Numbered from the stretch's first letter, positions 35,780 to 45,284 are shown. The stretch is 64,000 nucleotides of DNA from Pseudomonas asgharzadehiana (GCF_019139815.1 NZ_CP077079.1:3162001-3226000), one strand, 5' to 3'. The notes: a model not told the origin generated them from the letters alone. Made by a program: numbers and translations.

Positions 35780-36280
35780 ATGTCGGTAGCCACGTCCACC
35801 ATCGATTACCTTAAACATAATCAATTGGTTATCACCACGGCCGAGTCATGCACGGCCGGCAGAGTCATCGCGTTGCTGTCGCAGGTCGAGGGCGCGGGTT
35901 CATGCATCGAAAGCGGCTACGTGGTCTATTCGCCGCAAGCCAAACAACGCTTATTGAACGTACGCGCGTACACCCTGGAAACCTTCAACCTGACCAGTTG
36001 TGAGGTGGCTCAAGAGATGGCTTGCGGCGCTCTGCGCGATAGCCCAGCGGATGTTGCCATCGCGACGACGGGGCTACTGGGCCCGGACGCGGTTGACGGC
36101 ATCCCGCCCGGCACCGTGTGTTTTGCGTGGGCCTTTCGCACCGGACGCGGGCTGAGTGTGTTCAGTCGAAAAGAGCGCTTCATGGGCGGGCGTGAGCACG
36201 TTCAACAGGCCGCATCGGAGCATGCCTTGAAATGGCTGGCGCATTTTCATCAACGCGCCCTGGCAGGTGAACAGGCTTAG
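35780..36280 (+). CDS. CinA-like nicotinamide-nucleotide amidohydrolase (PncC family)
   Basis: 166 residues corresponding to the CinA C-terminal domain: TTAESCTAGRVIALLSQVEGAG, YSPQAKQRLLNV and GLLGPDAVDGIPPGTV. The family deamidates NMN to nicotinate mononucleotide in pyridine-nucleotide recycling. The start at 35780 is preferred over ATG 35774 because AGGAG at 35767-35771 leaves 8 bases to 35780 but only 2 to 35774. Chromosomal Pseudomonas has another cinA near recA, so this is probably a paralogue. Divergent from the iron-permease gene. Confidence 0.86.
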   Translation: MSVATSTIDYLKHNQLVITTAESCTAGRVIALLSQVEGAGSCIESGYVVYSPQAKQRLLNVRAYTLETFNLTSCEVAQEMACGALRDSPADVAIATTGLLGPDAVDGIPPGTVCFAWAFRTGRGLSVFSRKERFMGGREHVQQAASEHALKWLAHFHQRALAGEQA

Positions 36281-36313
36281 CGCTTCGACGAGCGGGGCCC
36301 GGCCTTGAAACCG

Positions 36314-36568
36314 TTACCCCGCAGATGACCGTCGGGACGACTGCCTGGACATGACCATTTCTTCGAGTATTTCCCGGGTGAGCCGGTTGATTCCCGATGG
36401 GCCGTGATAGTGCGCGCGTTGGATATTGGCGATGGTGAACTGCTCGGCATCATGCGCCAACACCGTAACCGACAGGCTGCTGTCCGGGTTGATCGCGCAT
36501 TTGACCGCGCAGTTGGGCAGGCGCGCCGACAGCGCCGCTTCAATTTCTGCTTTCGTTAACGTGTCCAT
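36314..36568 (-). CDS. DUF1652-like small protein
   Basis: 84 residues. The pattern LPNCAVKCAINPDSSLSVTV followed by INRLTREILEEM resembles DUF1652, a small cytoplasmic family common in Pseudomonas (often with a Cys-x-Cys-like N-terminal region and the I..L..E...E helix). Function unknown. Convergent with the CinA-like gene, 33 bp apart. Confidence 0.65.
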   Translation of the reverse strand: MDTLTKAEIEAALSARLPNCAVKCAINPDSSLSVTVLAHDAEQFTIANIQRAHYHGPSGINRLTREILEEMVMSRQSSRRSSAG

Positions 36569-36704
36569 TAATTCACCGGGGCAAGAAGTCGGAACACGAC
36601 AAGGCTAGCGCAGAAAACCGCTGCGTAAATACTGGCGAGATAGTGGCTGTTCTGGTCGACGCGCCGCGTTTAAGTGCACAAGCAACCTGAGCTGGCTGAT
36701 CGGT

Positions 36705-36733
36705 TGGCCGGGGGAGTGCAACGCGACCCCGGC
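36705..36733. terminator. GC-rich hairpin downstream of the porin gene
   Basis: Perfect 8-bp stem GGCCGGGG / CCCCGGCC with a 13-base loop, beginning 38 bp after the porin stop on the minus strand. It lacks a U-run, so it may protect the 3' end or need Rho. Confidence 0.4.
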
Positions 36734-36771
36734 CAGTGGGCAAAAACGCCTGAAGCCCATCGTTTATTGAA

Positions 36772-38025
36772 CTACCACAGGGCAATGTCATAGGTCAGGT
36801 AGAGGCGGTTGCTGTCGCGGCCCCGTGAGAACTCGGAGCGGTAGACATAGTTGCGCATGCGCACACCCAGCCCCTTGAACGTGCCGGCCTGCACAACGTA
36901 GGCCAGCTCGGCGTCACGCTCCCATTCCTTGACTGTTGTGGTGGACTTGCCGTCATTGCCGCTCAGGTAGCGTGCGGAGAAGGTCAGGCCCGGCACGCCG
37001 ACGGCGGCGAAGTTGTAGCCGTAGTTGAGCATCCAGGTCTTCTCGTCCTCCTCGATGAACTTGCCGATACCGGCGTTGCTGAACGAGTACACGGTGGCAC
37101 CGCTGATGTAGGGCAAACCGGCATCGCCGCGCAGGGTCTGGTAGCCGCCGCCGAGCGTATGCCCAGCGATTGCGTAGGACAATTGACCGCTGAGCAGGTC
37201 ATTGTCGATTTTGCCTGCGTACGCCGAGCCGCTATCAACGCTGTTGAAGTAGCGCAGGTCGGCGGTCAGCACGCCACCGGCCAACGGCAGGTCGTGCTGG
37301 ATACCGGCGAAGTTCTGTCGGTAGAAATTTTCGAGTTCGCCGTAGAAATAGCTCAGGCGGGTGCTCTTGCCCCATTTGTATTCGGCGCCGGCGTAGTTGA
37401 AGTCCCCTGACTTTTCGCCGCTGTAGCCATCCGGCACGATCGGCACGCTGTCGGTGGAGTCGCGCAACTTGAAGCGGTCCAGGTGCCCGCCAGTGACGGT
37501 CAGGTTCTCGATGTCGGTGCTAGTGACCTGGGTACCCTGGTAGGTCTGTGGCAATAAGCGTGCGTCGTTGTAAATCAGCACCGGGGTCTTGGGCAGCAGG
37601 GTGCCGTACTTGACGGTGGTTTTGGCGAACCGGGCTTTGACGGTGGCGCCGGCGCTGGCAAATTCACCGGCCGCGCGGCCGTCATCATGCACCGGCATCA
37701 GCCCCGTGCCGCTGCGACCGCGCCCTGAATCGAGCTTGACGCCATAGAGCCCCAGGGCATCCACGCCCACACCGAGGGTGCCTGCGGTGAACCCGGACTG
37801 ATAGTCCAGCAGGAAACCCTGTGCCCATTCGGTGCGCTCGCTTTTTGCCGTCCTCGCGGCCCGTGCGCTCATGCCGTGTTCGTCGCGAAAGTGCTCGTTG
37901 AAATACACATTGCGCAGTTGCAGCTTGAGCTTGCTGTCATCAATAAAGCCTTCGGCATTGGCACCGGCGAGGGGGGCCAGGCCGAACGCGCAAAAAAGGG
38001 CCCGACGGGTATATATAGGGTTCAT
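36772..38025 (-). CDS. OprD-family outer-membrane porin
   Basis: 417 residues from ATG 38025. Signal peptide MNPIYTRRALFCAFGLAPLAGANA, then the OprD pattern of alternating strands: FIDDSKLKLQLRNVYFNEHF, EWAQGFLLDYQSGFT, GVGVDALGLYGVKLDSG and a terminal strand RLYLTYDIALW. Members take up specific small carboxylates or amino acids. The downstream neighbours in the transcription direction end here; upstream are CitMHS, DctA and a PrpF-type enzyme, so a di- or tricarboxylate is the likely substrate (the aconitate porin OpdH is one precedent). Confidence 0.9.
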   Translation of the reverse strand: MNPIYTRRALFCAFGLAPLAGANAEGFIDDSKLKLQLRNVYFNEHFRDEHGMSARAARTAKSERTEWAQGFLLDYQSGFTAGTLGVGVDALGLYGVKLDSGRGRSGTGLMPVHDDGRAAGEFASAGATVKARFAKTTVKYGTLLPKTPVLIYNDARLLPQTYQGTQVTSTDIENLTVTGGHLDRFKLRDSTDSVPIVPDGYSGEKSGDFNYAGAEYKWGKSTRLSYFYGELENFYRQNFAGIQHDLPLAGGVLTADLRYFNSVDSGSAYAGKIDNDLLSGQLSYAIAGHTLGGGYQTLRGDAGLPYISGATVYSFSNAGIGKFIEEDEKTWMLNYGYNFAAVGVPGLTFSARYLSGNDGKSTTTVKEWERDAELAYVVQAGTFKGLGVRMRNYVYRSEFSRGRDSNRLYLTYDIALW

Positions 38026-38111
38026 GGCAAACGTCTCGTTGTTGTTATTCGGCGTACAGGGCAACACGCGCCTCGTAAGCGAGGCGCGCTGGAAGGCTGC
38101 AGGGAGATGAA

Positions 38112-39416
38112 TCAGGTAAACAGGCTGATGGCCCCGGTGAGCAAGGCCAGCGCGGTCACCACCAGGGAGGTCAGCACCGCCCATTTGACGGTGGCTTTCT
38201 GGAAGTCGCCGATATCACGGTCGACCATGCCCACCAGCAACAGGGTCGAGGCGACCAGCGGGCTCATCAGGTGCACCGGTTGCCCGAGGATCGAGGCCCG
38301 GGCAATTTCCACCGGGTCGATGCCGTATGCCGCCGCGGCATTGGCCAGGATCGGTACCACGCCAAAATAGTAGGCGTCATTGGACAGCACGAAGGTCAGC
38401 GGCATGCTGGTGATCGCGACCACCAGCGGAAACAGGTGGCCCCAGGACGGCGGAATCCAGTCGACCAGGGTCTGCGCCAGGGCGTCGACCATCTTGGTGC
38501 CGGAAAAAATCCCGGCAAAGATCCCGGCGGCAAATACCAGCAGCACCACCGTCATCGCGTTGCCCGAGTGCGCCAGGATGCGTTCTTTCTGAATGTCCAA
38601 TTGCGGGTAGTTAATCATCAGCGCGAGCACGAAGCCGATCAGGAACAGGATCGCCGAGTGCATGAGGCCCATCACCAGCGCGACCATCACTGCAACCACC
38701 AGCGCCAGGTTGACGTAGGCGAGTTTCGGACGCTTGTGAGGGGTGTTTTCAAGAATGGCGTTGATGTAGCAATCGCCGCCACCGCTTTGCAGTTGCACGT
38801 TGCCGATACGCTTGCGCTCGGCCCGCCCCAGTATGAAGGCGGTGAACACCACCCACATGGCGCCGCCGATCATCGTTGGCAGCAACGGCACGAAGTATTC
38901 GCCGGCATCCAGGCCCAACGCGGCGATGGCCCGGGTCGCGGGGCCGCCCCAAGGCGTCATGCCGCTCATGATGCTCAACGACAGCATGGAGATGGTCGCC
39001 AGGATCATCGGGTTCATGCCGATGCGCTTATACAGCGGCAGCATCGCCGCGCAGGTAATCATGTAGGTAGTGGTGCCGTCGCCGTCCAGAGCCACCAGCA
39101 ATGACAGCAGCGCCGTGCCCACCGCGATTTTCATCGGGTCGCCGTTGACGCGCTTGAGGATTTTGCGGATCAGCGGGTCGAACAACCCCGCGTCGATCAT
39201 CAGGCCAAAGAACAGGATGGCAAACAGCAGCAAGGCGGCGGACGGCGCGACCATTTTCAGGCCGTCGAGCATCATCTTGCCGGTGGTGCCGCCGAAACCG
39301 CCAATCACCGCGAAGACGATGGGCACCACGGTGAGCGCGACGATCGGCGACAACCGCTTCGTCATGATGAGGACGGTGAATACGACCACCATGGCCAGGC
39401 CAAGGAAAGCGAGCAT
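38112..39416 (-). CDS. CitMHS-family carboxylate transporter
   Basis: 434 residues with about 11-12 membrane helices. Family features: MLAFLGLAMVVVFTVLIMTKRLSPIVAL at the start, DGDGTTTYMITCAAMLPLYKR and MTPWGGPATRAI. The CitMHS family imports divalent-metal citrate or related tricarboxylates with protons. It lies between the porin gene (86 bp) and dctA (134 bp), same strand. The substrate is not certain. Confidence 0.9.
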   Translation of the reverse strand: MLAFLGLAMVVVFTVLIMTKRLSPIVALTVVPIVFAVIGGFGGTTGKMMLDGLKMVAPSAALLLFAILFFGLMIDAGLFDPLIRKILKRVNGDPMKIAVGTALLSLLVALDGDGTTTYMITCAAMLPLYKRIGMNPMILATISMLSLSIMSGMTPWGGPATRAIAALGLDAGEYFVPLLPTMIGGAMWVVFTAFILGRAERKRIGNVQLQSGGGDCYINAILENTPHKRPKLAYVNLALVVAVMVALVMGLMHSAILFLIGFVLALMINYPQLDIQKERILAHSGNAMTVVLLVFAAGIFAGIFSGTKMVDALAQTLVDWIPPSWGHLFPLVVAITSMPLTFVLSNDAYYFGVVPILANAAAAYGIDPVEIARASILGQPVHLMSPLVASTLLLVGMVDRDIGDFQKATVKWAVLTSLVVTALALLTGAISLFT

Positions 39417-39550
39417 AGGACGAGTCTCTTGTTGTTATCGTAAGAATGGCTGACGCCGAGGCGCACGGGCCCTTGCCCGCCAGGCGGCACAATGGCGCCT
39501 GGCGGGGAGGGGGGCTCGGTCAAGTCAGGGGTAGGTGTTTGCGGTTGGCG

Positions 39551-40852
39551 CTAGACGCGTTTGGCGACCTTCAGGTCTTCCCAGGCTTCTGCCTGGGCCG
39601 CATCGGGCTTTGCGTCGAGCATTCGCGCCAGCGTTTCGCGGTTGCAGGCATTTTCAGACATCGACATCACCACCGTCGCGACCGCGTTGCTGGCCAGGCT
39701 GGTCAGGGCCCGCGCTTCAGACATGAAGCGGTCAACGCCGATCAGCAACGCCAGGCCGGCCAAGGGGATGTCGTGAATGACCGTCAGGGTCGACGCGAGT
39801 GCCACGAACCCGCTGCCGGTCACGCCGGCCGCGCCCTTGGAGGACAGCAGCATGATCGCCAGCATGGTAATGACCTGCGTCAGGCTCAGGTCAATGTTGC
39901 AGGCCTGGGCAATGAAAATCGCCGCCAGCGACAGGTAGATAGCCGTGCCGTCCAGGTTGAACGAGTAGCCGGTGGGCAGCACCAGGCCCACCACGCCTTT
40001 CTTGCACCCCAGCGCTTCGAGTTTCTCCAGCATGCGCGGCATGACGGGTTCCGTGGACGACGTGCCGAGTACCACCAGGAACTCTTCGCGAAAGTAACGC
40101 AGCAGTTTCCACAGGCTGAAACCGTTGGCGCGGCAAACGCTGCCCAGTACGACGAATACGAAGAAGCCGCAGGCGATGTACAAGGTCATGATCAGCTTGG
40201 CCAGCGAGCCCAGCGAGGTGATGCCGTACTGGCCGACGGTGAACGCCAAGGCGCCGAAAGCACCGACCGGCGCAAAACGCATCAGGTAGGCGAAGATCTT
40301 GAACACCATGTGCGAGGCGGATTCGAGTACGTCGAGCACCGGCTTGCCACGTTCGCCCAGTGACGACAACGCAAAACCGGACAACACCGCGATAAACAGC
40401 ACCGGCAGCACTTCCCCTTTACTGAAGGCACCGATAAAGGTGTCGGGGATGATGTGCATGAAAAACTCCACCACCCCAAGCTTCGCGGCCGACTCGGTGT
40501 ACTGGGCCAGGCCCTTGGTACTCAGTTGGCTGGGGTCGATGTTCATGCCGGCACCCGGCTGGAACACGTACACCGCCACCAGCCCGATCACCAGGCTGAT
40601 CACCGTGAGCCCGAAGAACAGCAGCATGGTTTTGCTGAGCAGGCGGCCGAGCGAGCGTTTGTCGCTCATCCCGGCGATGCCGGTGACGATGGTGCAGAAC
40701 ACCACGGGGGCAATCATCATCTTGATCAGCTTGATGAACGCATCACCCAGCGGTTTGAGGGCAATGGCCTGCTGGGCCCAGAAGTGTCCGACCACGATGC
40801 CCAACACCACGGCGCAGAGAATCTGGAAGTAGAGCGATTTAACAACTTTCAT
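39551..40852 (-). CDS. dctA: DctA-type dicarboxylate:cation symporter
   Basis: 433 residues, from ATG 40852 (GGGTGAT upstream). Family motifs: IKLIKMMIAPVVFCTIVTGIAGM, the serine-rich re-entrant loop LGTSSTEPVMPRM, PTGYSFNLDGTAIYL and MLLSSKGAAGVTGSGFV. Imports succinate, fumarate, malate and sometimes orotate or other C4 acids with protons or Na+. As part of a carboxylate cluster rather than beside dctBD, it is probably a paralogue of the housekeeping DctA. Confidence 0.92.
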   Translation of the reverse strand: MKVVKSLYFQILCAVVLGIVVGHFWAQQAIALKPLGDAFIKLIKMMIAPVVFCTIVTGIAGMSDKRSLGRLLSKTMLLFFGLTVISLVIGLVAVYVFQPGAGMNIDPSQLSTKGLAQYTESAAKLGVVEFFMHIIPDTFIGAFSKGEVLPVLFIAVLSGFALSSLGERGKPVLDVLESASHMVFKIFAYLMRFAPVGAFGALAFTVGQYGITSLGSLAKLIMTLYIACGFFVFVVLGSVCRANGFSLWKLLRYFREEFLVVLGTSSTEPVMPRMLEKLEALGCKKGVVGLVLPTGYSFNLDGTAIYLSLAAIFIAQACNIDLSLTQVITMLAIMLLSSKGAAGVTGSGFVALASTLTVIHDIPLAGLALLIGVDRFMSEARALTSLASNAVATVVMSMSENACNRETLARMLDAKPDAAQAEAWEDLKVAKRV

Positions 40853-40907
40853 GGCATCACCCATTTTTAGAATTGTGCGGATGCAAAAATGCCAACGGCC
40901 GCCGAGA

Positions 40908-41990
40908 TTATCCGGCGAGGCGCTGCGAGTCCGTGGCATAGACGTAGCCGGAAAAAAGCCTGCGCGCAGTCCGTACGACGGAAGCCTGGATGGTCTCACC
41001 CTTGACGCCGGTGTAGGACAATACAACATCAATCCCGCCGCTGGGGTGCTCGATACGCACCGCCTCCAGGCGCGGCGTACTGACCCCGCCGAGCATCTGC
41101 GCGACGATGCTGCCGTCTGCCACGCAGGCGGTGGCCAAACCAATCGAGCCGGTAATGGCCAGGGCGCGGTGGCAGTTATGCGGCATGAAGTAGCGGACCT
41201 GGATCGTACCGCCGGCTTTGGCCGGCGAAACCAGTACTGGCTTGGGAATCACTTTGTCGCTGACATCGCCCAGGCCCATGGCCAGGCCGGCCTTGAGCCG
41301 CAATGACTCGAGGCGGCGCAGGAAGTCTTTATCGGCGTCCAGTTCAGCCGGGCTTTCATCGCCACGCTTGCCCAGTTGGCTGGCTTGGATCAGCACCATC
41401 GGCATTGCCATGTCGATGCAGGTCACCGCGATGCCTTCGATCACGTCTTGCGTGTTGCCGGTGGGGAAGAGTTTGCCGGTCTTGCTGCCGGCTGCGTCGA
41501 GGAACGTCAATTGCACCGGTGCTGCGGTGCCGGGCACGCCGTCGATGGCGGTGTCGCCTTCATAACTGACTTTACCTTCCGGTGTGTACACCTCGGAATG
41601 GATAAAGGTGCCCGTGTTGACGTTGCGAATGCGTACCCGGGTGCGCCCCGGCGTGCCTTTGACCAGGCCCTGTTCGATGGCGAACGGGCCGACGGCGCAC
41701 AGCATATTGCCGCAGTTGGGCGCGCTGTCGACCCGGCGTTGCGACACCATCACTTGAACGAACAGGTAATCCACGTCTGCGTCCGGGTGCAGCGACGGGC
41801 TGACAATCGCCACCTTGCTGGTTTGCGGGCTGCCACCACCGATGCCGTCGATCTCCAGCTCGTGGCCGGAGCCCATCAGGTTAAGCAGCAGTTCGTCACG
41901 GGCCTCAATGGCCGCCGGCAAATCCCAGTCGAGAAAAACCGGGCCTTTGGAGGTGCCACCGCGCATCAGCACACAGGGAATTCTTTGCAT
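40908..41990 (-). CDS. PrpF/GalD-family isomerase (4-oxalomesaconate tautomerase-like)
   Basis: 360-residue cytoplasmic enzyme of the diaminopimelate-epimerase fold. MRGGTSKGPVFLDWDLP at the start, DGIGGGSPQTSKVAIVSPS, the catalytic Cys in SAPNCGNMLCAVGPFAIE and a second Cys in VTCIDMAMPMV region. Members isomerise aconitate-type tricarboxylates: PrpF (methylaconitate) and GalD (4-oxalomesaconate, gallate pathway). No prpBC/acnD or gallate dioxygenase lies nearby, so neither pathway is shown. First gene of the minus-strand cluster, divergent from the LysR regulator. Confidence 0.87.
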   Translation of the reverse strand: MQRIPCVLMRGGTSKGPVFLDWDLPAAIEARDELLLNLMGSGHELEIDGIGGGSPQTSKVAIVSPSLHPDADVDYLFVQVMVSQRRVDSAPNCGNMLCAVGPFAIEQGLVKGTPGRTRVRIRNVNTGTFIHSEVYTPEGKVSYEGDTAIDGVPGTAAPVQLTFLDAAGSKTGKLFPTGNTQDVIEGIAVTCIDMAMPMVLIQASQLGKRGDESPAELDADKDFLRRLESLRLKAGLAMGLGDVSDKVIPKPVLVSPAKAGGTIQVRYFMPHNCHRALAITGSIGLATACVADGSIVAQMLGGVSTPRLEAVRIEHPSGGIDVVLSYTGVKGETIQASVVRTARRLFSGYVYATDSQRLAG

Positions 41991-42155
41991 GGGACTGACT
42001 CTTGTTGATCAATCGAGGTAATTGATGCTCTGGAGGCAAGAGTCTCAAGCTTTCAGAAATGTTTCCAATGCAAAGATTGACGGGATTATTGCGTTTGACG
42101 AATGAAAAATGTGCGCTAAATTACCTCCCGTCGCCCTCTGCCGATGAGAACAGCC

Positions 42156-43046
42156 ATGGACTATGAGCTCAACGATATTCGATCTTTCGTGAAGATCGCC
42201 GAACTGGGCAGCTTCCACGAAGCCGCCGATGCATTGCACCTGTCGCAACCCGCGCTCAGCCGCCGCATTAAAAAACTCGAGGAAGGGTTGGGCACCGCAT
42301 TGCTTGATCGCACCACGCGCAAGGTCAGCCTCACGAGCGTCGGCCGCGACTTTCTGCCCAAGGCGCGCCGCCTGCTGGATGACTTCGACGAGTCGATTCT
42401 CAACATCCGCGAACTCGCCGAGCGCCAGATCGGCCGGGTCACCCTGGCGTGTATCCCGACGGCCGCGTTCTATTTCCTGCCGTCGGTGATTCGCCTGTAC
42501 AACGAGCGCTACCCGAAAATCCGCATCCGCCTGTTGGACTTGAGCGCCAACGAGGGGCTTGAAGCGGTGCTGCGCGGGGAGGCCGATTTCGGTATCAACA
42601 TGATGAGTGGCCAACACCCGGATATCGAATTCGTACCCTTGGTGATAGAGCCGTTCGTGCTGGCCTGCCGGCGTGATCATGAGTTGGCCGGGCGCACGTC
42701 GGTCACCTGGTCTGAACTGAGCGATTACCGCCTGATCGGAGTCGGGCGCCTGAGCGGCAACCGCATGCTGCTGGATCACGCCCTGTCTGGCTTGAGCTGG
42801 CGCCCGCAGTGGTTTTACGAGGTGCAACACCTCTCGACGTCGCTGGGCCTGGTGGAAGCCGGGCTGGGCGTTTCGGCGATGCCAAGCCTGGCCATGCCTT
42901 CCCACGATCACCCGACCTTGGTCAGCGTGCCGCTCATCGAACCCGTGGTGAACCGTTCGTTGGGCCTGGTTTACCGGCGCGGGGCATCACTGTCGCCGGC
43001 GGCGGAAAAATTCGTTTCGATACTGCTTGAACAATGGCCGCAATAG
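42156..43046 (+). CDS. LysR-family transcriptional regulator of the carboxylate cluster
   Basis: 296 residues: N-terminal winged helix (IRSFVKIAELGSFHEAADAL, HLSQPALSRRIKKLEE) at about 5-63 and the periplasmic-binding-protein-like effector domain. ATG 42156 is preferred (GAGAA upstream) over ATG 42144, which has no ribosome site. Divergent from the PrpF/GalD-like gene with 165 bp between them, the usual layout for a LysR regulator controlling its neighbour with the substrate as coinducer. Confidence 0.9.
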   Translation: MDYELNDIRSFVKIAELGSFHEAADALHLSQPALSRRIKKLEEGLGTALLDRTTRKVSLTSVGRDFLPKARRLLDDFDESILNIRELAERQIGRVTLACIPTAAFYFLPSVIRLYNERYPKIRIRLLDLSANEGLEAVLRGEADFGINMMSGQHPDIEFVPLVIEPFVLACRRDHELAGRTSVTWSELSDYRLIGVGRLSGNRMLLDHALSGLSWRPQWFYEVQHLSTSLGLVEAGLGVSAMPSLAMPSHDHPTLVSVPLIEPVVNRSLGLVYRRGASLSPAAEKFVSILLEQWPQ

Positions 43047-43152
43047 TCACCGGTTAAAGGCATTGCGCCCATGCCATTCGTCCTTTTCGTTGCACTTGGT
43101 CTTCAGCGGTCGCTCCAAACGGGTTCCTATCCTGTGAACTGGAGATTTTTCC

Positions 43153-43383
43153 ATGAAACATGAGCCATCCAACCAACAGTACCGGCCCGTTGAAGAAGCT
43201 GGCACACCCAACGAAGACGGCTGCGTGATCGGTACAGCCGGCCGTGACGAAGACCCTAACGCGACAACCGATTGGGACCACCCCGAGAGCAGTCCTCCCG
43301 CGGGCGAAGACAGCGCCAAGCCTGCCAACGGCACTCCCGGGATTGACCGCGTGCCCTCGTCCGATAACGACGCAGCTGACTGA
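43153..43383 (+). CDS. Small acidic hydrophilic protein of unknown function
   Basis: 76 residues, rich in Pro, Asp, Asn and Glu (MKHEPSNQQYRPVEEAGTPN ... IDRVPSSDNDAAD), no hydrophobic core, likely disordered. GGAG stands 9 bases before the ATG. Stands alone between the LysR and diguanylate cyclase genes. Resembles in composition the 58-residue protein at 32698-32874. Confidence 0.65.
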   Translation: MKHEPSNQQYRPVEEAGTPNEDGCVIGTAGRDEDPNATTDWDHPESSPPAGEDSAKPANGTPGIDRVPSSDNDAAD

Positions 43384-43570
43384 ACGTCAGGCGTCGCTTG
43401 GCCTGGAGCATGCGTTGAGCCCGATCAATAAGGGGGTGCGAGCACGCACTCTGTTGCTGCGGCCGCGTCGCACTGCTTGTATGCTCGCGCCTGGGAACAC
43501 GTGGCCACCGTAAAGTGCCGATGTTCAAATGATGGCTGGAATGGAAACCGGACTTCCTTAAGGTACTGAT

Positions 43571-45103
43571 GTGAAGCGTGATACCCGCCTTGTAATGCTC
43601 TTGCTGCTGATGATTGGCTGCTCGCTGACCTCGCTGACAGTCTGGAAAATCCTGTCGTCCCGTGAGCGGGCGCTGGCCGAGGTAGACGTTCATGGCTTGA
43701 ACCTGACCCAGGCACTGAACACCTACACCGAAGGCGTCGTGCGGCAAAGCTCGCTGTTGTTGCTCGGGCTGGTCGAGCGCCTGGAAACCGAAGGCGATGG
43801 CCCGGCGCAGATCCAGCGAATCAGTGCGCTGATCAACCGCAAGCTGCCCTTGATGCCGCAGCTCAGTGGCATCACGCTCTATGACAATCAGGGGCGCTGG
43901 TTGATGTCGTCCAACCGGCCGATTCCGGTGGGGGCCAACAGCCGCGACCGTGCTTATTTCATTCACCATCGCGACGATCCCAGCCGTGAGCCGTTTATTG
44001 GCCCGCCGATCCAGAGCCGTTCCAATCGGGAGTGGGTGATCACCATCAGCCGTCGCTTCAATGACGCTCAGGGGCAGTTCGCCGGGGTGGTGGCCGTGAC
44101 GCTGGGGGTGGAGAATTTCTTGCGCGTGTTTGGCAAAATTGACGTCGGCCGGGACGGCGCCATTGGTTTGTCCTACACCGATGGCACCTTGTTGGTGCGC
44201 TATCCCTTCCGCGAGCAGGACATGGGCCGCAACTTTTCCAAGTCGCCGATCTATGCCAAATACCTGGTCGAGCAATCCGTTGGCACCGCCTCGTACACCT
44301 CCAGCCTGGATGGCGTGGAGCGGCTGTATGCGTATCGCAAAAGCGAAACCTTGCCACTGATCACCACCGTGGCGTTGGGCAAGGACGAAGCGCTCGCCGC
44401 ATGGCGCACCGAGGCGGCGCTATCGGCGGTGGTGGTGGCGGGGCTTTTGGGGTTGACCGGGCTGATCGGCTGGCTCCTGCTGCTGGACATACGCCGACGC
44501 ACCCTCGCGGAAGCGGCGTTGCACATCGCTCAGCAACAATTGCTTGAGTCGAACCGGCAACTGGAACTGTTGGCGATGAAGGATGCGCTGACCGGCCTGG
44601 CGAACCGGCGCTGTTTCGATGAAACACTGGCGGTGGAAGCACGCCGGGCACAGCGCGACGGTTTACCGCTGGCCTTGCTGATGATCGATATCGATCACTT
44701 CAAGCGGTTCAACGATGCGCTCGGCCACGTTGCCGGCGATGCCTGTCTGCAAGCGGTCGCCACGCTATTGCAAGCGTGTGTGCGACGCCCGTCCGACCTG
44801 GTCGCACGTTACGGCGGCGAGGAAATGGCAATCATCATGCCCGCGACCGGCAGCCAGGGCGCAGAGGTGGTGGCGCAATTGATGCTCGACCGTCTGCACC
44901 AGGAAAACATTCCCCATCCGGGCAGCCCGTTTGCGCGCGTGAGTGTGAGCATTGGCATTGCTACGGCGACTGGCGCGCAGTTGCAGCCGGTGCTCGGGTT
45001 TGTCGAAGCCGCCGATCAGTCGCTTTACCGCGCCAAAGCGGCGGGCCGCAATCGGTTTTTCCTGCAGGGCGACACCCCAAAAGGCGACCCACTCGCGAGC
45101 TAA
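43571..45103 (+). CDS. Membrane diguanylate cyclase with periplasmic Cache-type sensor
   Basis: 510 residues, GTG start with AAGG 7 bases upstream. TM1 about 8-27, a periplasmic dCache-type domain (about 40-275, with RPIPVGANSRDRAYFIHHRD and GPPIQSRSNREWVITISRRF), TM2 about 285-308, then a GGDEF domain. Makes cyclic-di-GMP. The active loop reads RYGGEEMAIIMP, so the Phe of GGEEF is Met. The inhibitory RxxD motif (RPSD) stands exactly five residues before it, so product feedback is expected. No EAL domain. Confidence 0.92.
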   Translation: MKRDTRLVMLLLLMIGCSLTSLTVWKILSSRERALAEVDVHGLNLTQALNTYTEGVVRQSSLLLLGLVERLETEGDGPAQIQRISALINRKLPLMPQLSGITLYDNQGRWLMSSNRPIPVGANSRDRAYFIHHRDDPSREPFIGPPIQSRSNREWVITISRRFNDAQGQFAGVVAVTLGVENFLRVFGKIDVGRDGAIGLSYTDGTLLVRYPFREQDMGRNFSKSPIYAKYLVEQSVGTASYTSSLDGVERLYAYRKSETLPLITTVALGKDEALAAWRTEAALSAVVVAGLLGLTGLIGWLLLLDIRRRTLAEAALHIAQQQLLESNRQLELLAMKDALTGLANRRCFDETLAVEARRAQRDGLPLALLMIDIDHFKRFNDALGHVAGDACLQAVATLLQACVRRPSDLVARYGGEEMAIIMPATGSQGAEVVAQLMLDRLHQENIPHPGSPFARVSVSIGIATATGAQLQPVLGFVEAADQSLYRAKAAGRNRFFLQGDTPKGDPLAS

Positions 45104-45284
45104 CTGCGCTAGCCCGTCCAGTGCTCACCCGCTACTTTGCGGCACAGAAACGGGCAGTCGCTGTGCCATTAGGTAGCACGTAGCGCGCCCTTCGGTTGCC
45201 ATCTCTGCTGCGAATAAACGAACGAATCCATTCAAATCAGCCGCTTAACGCGGCACTGGGTCGGCTGGCACAGATTCTGCTTTA

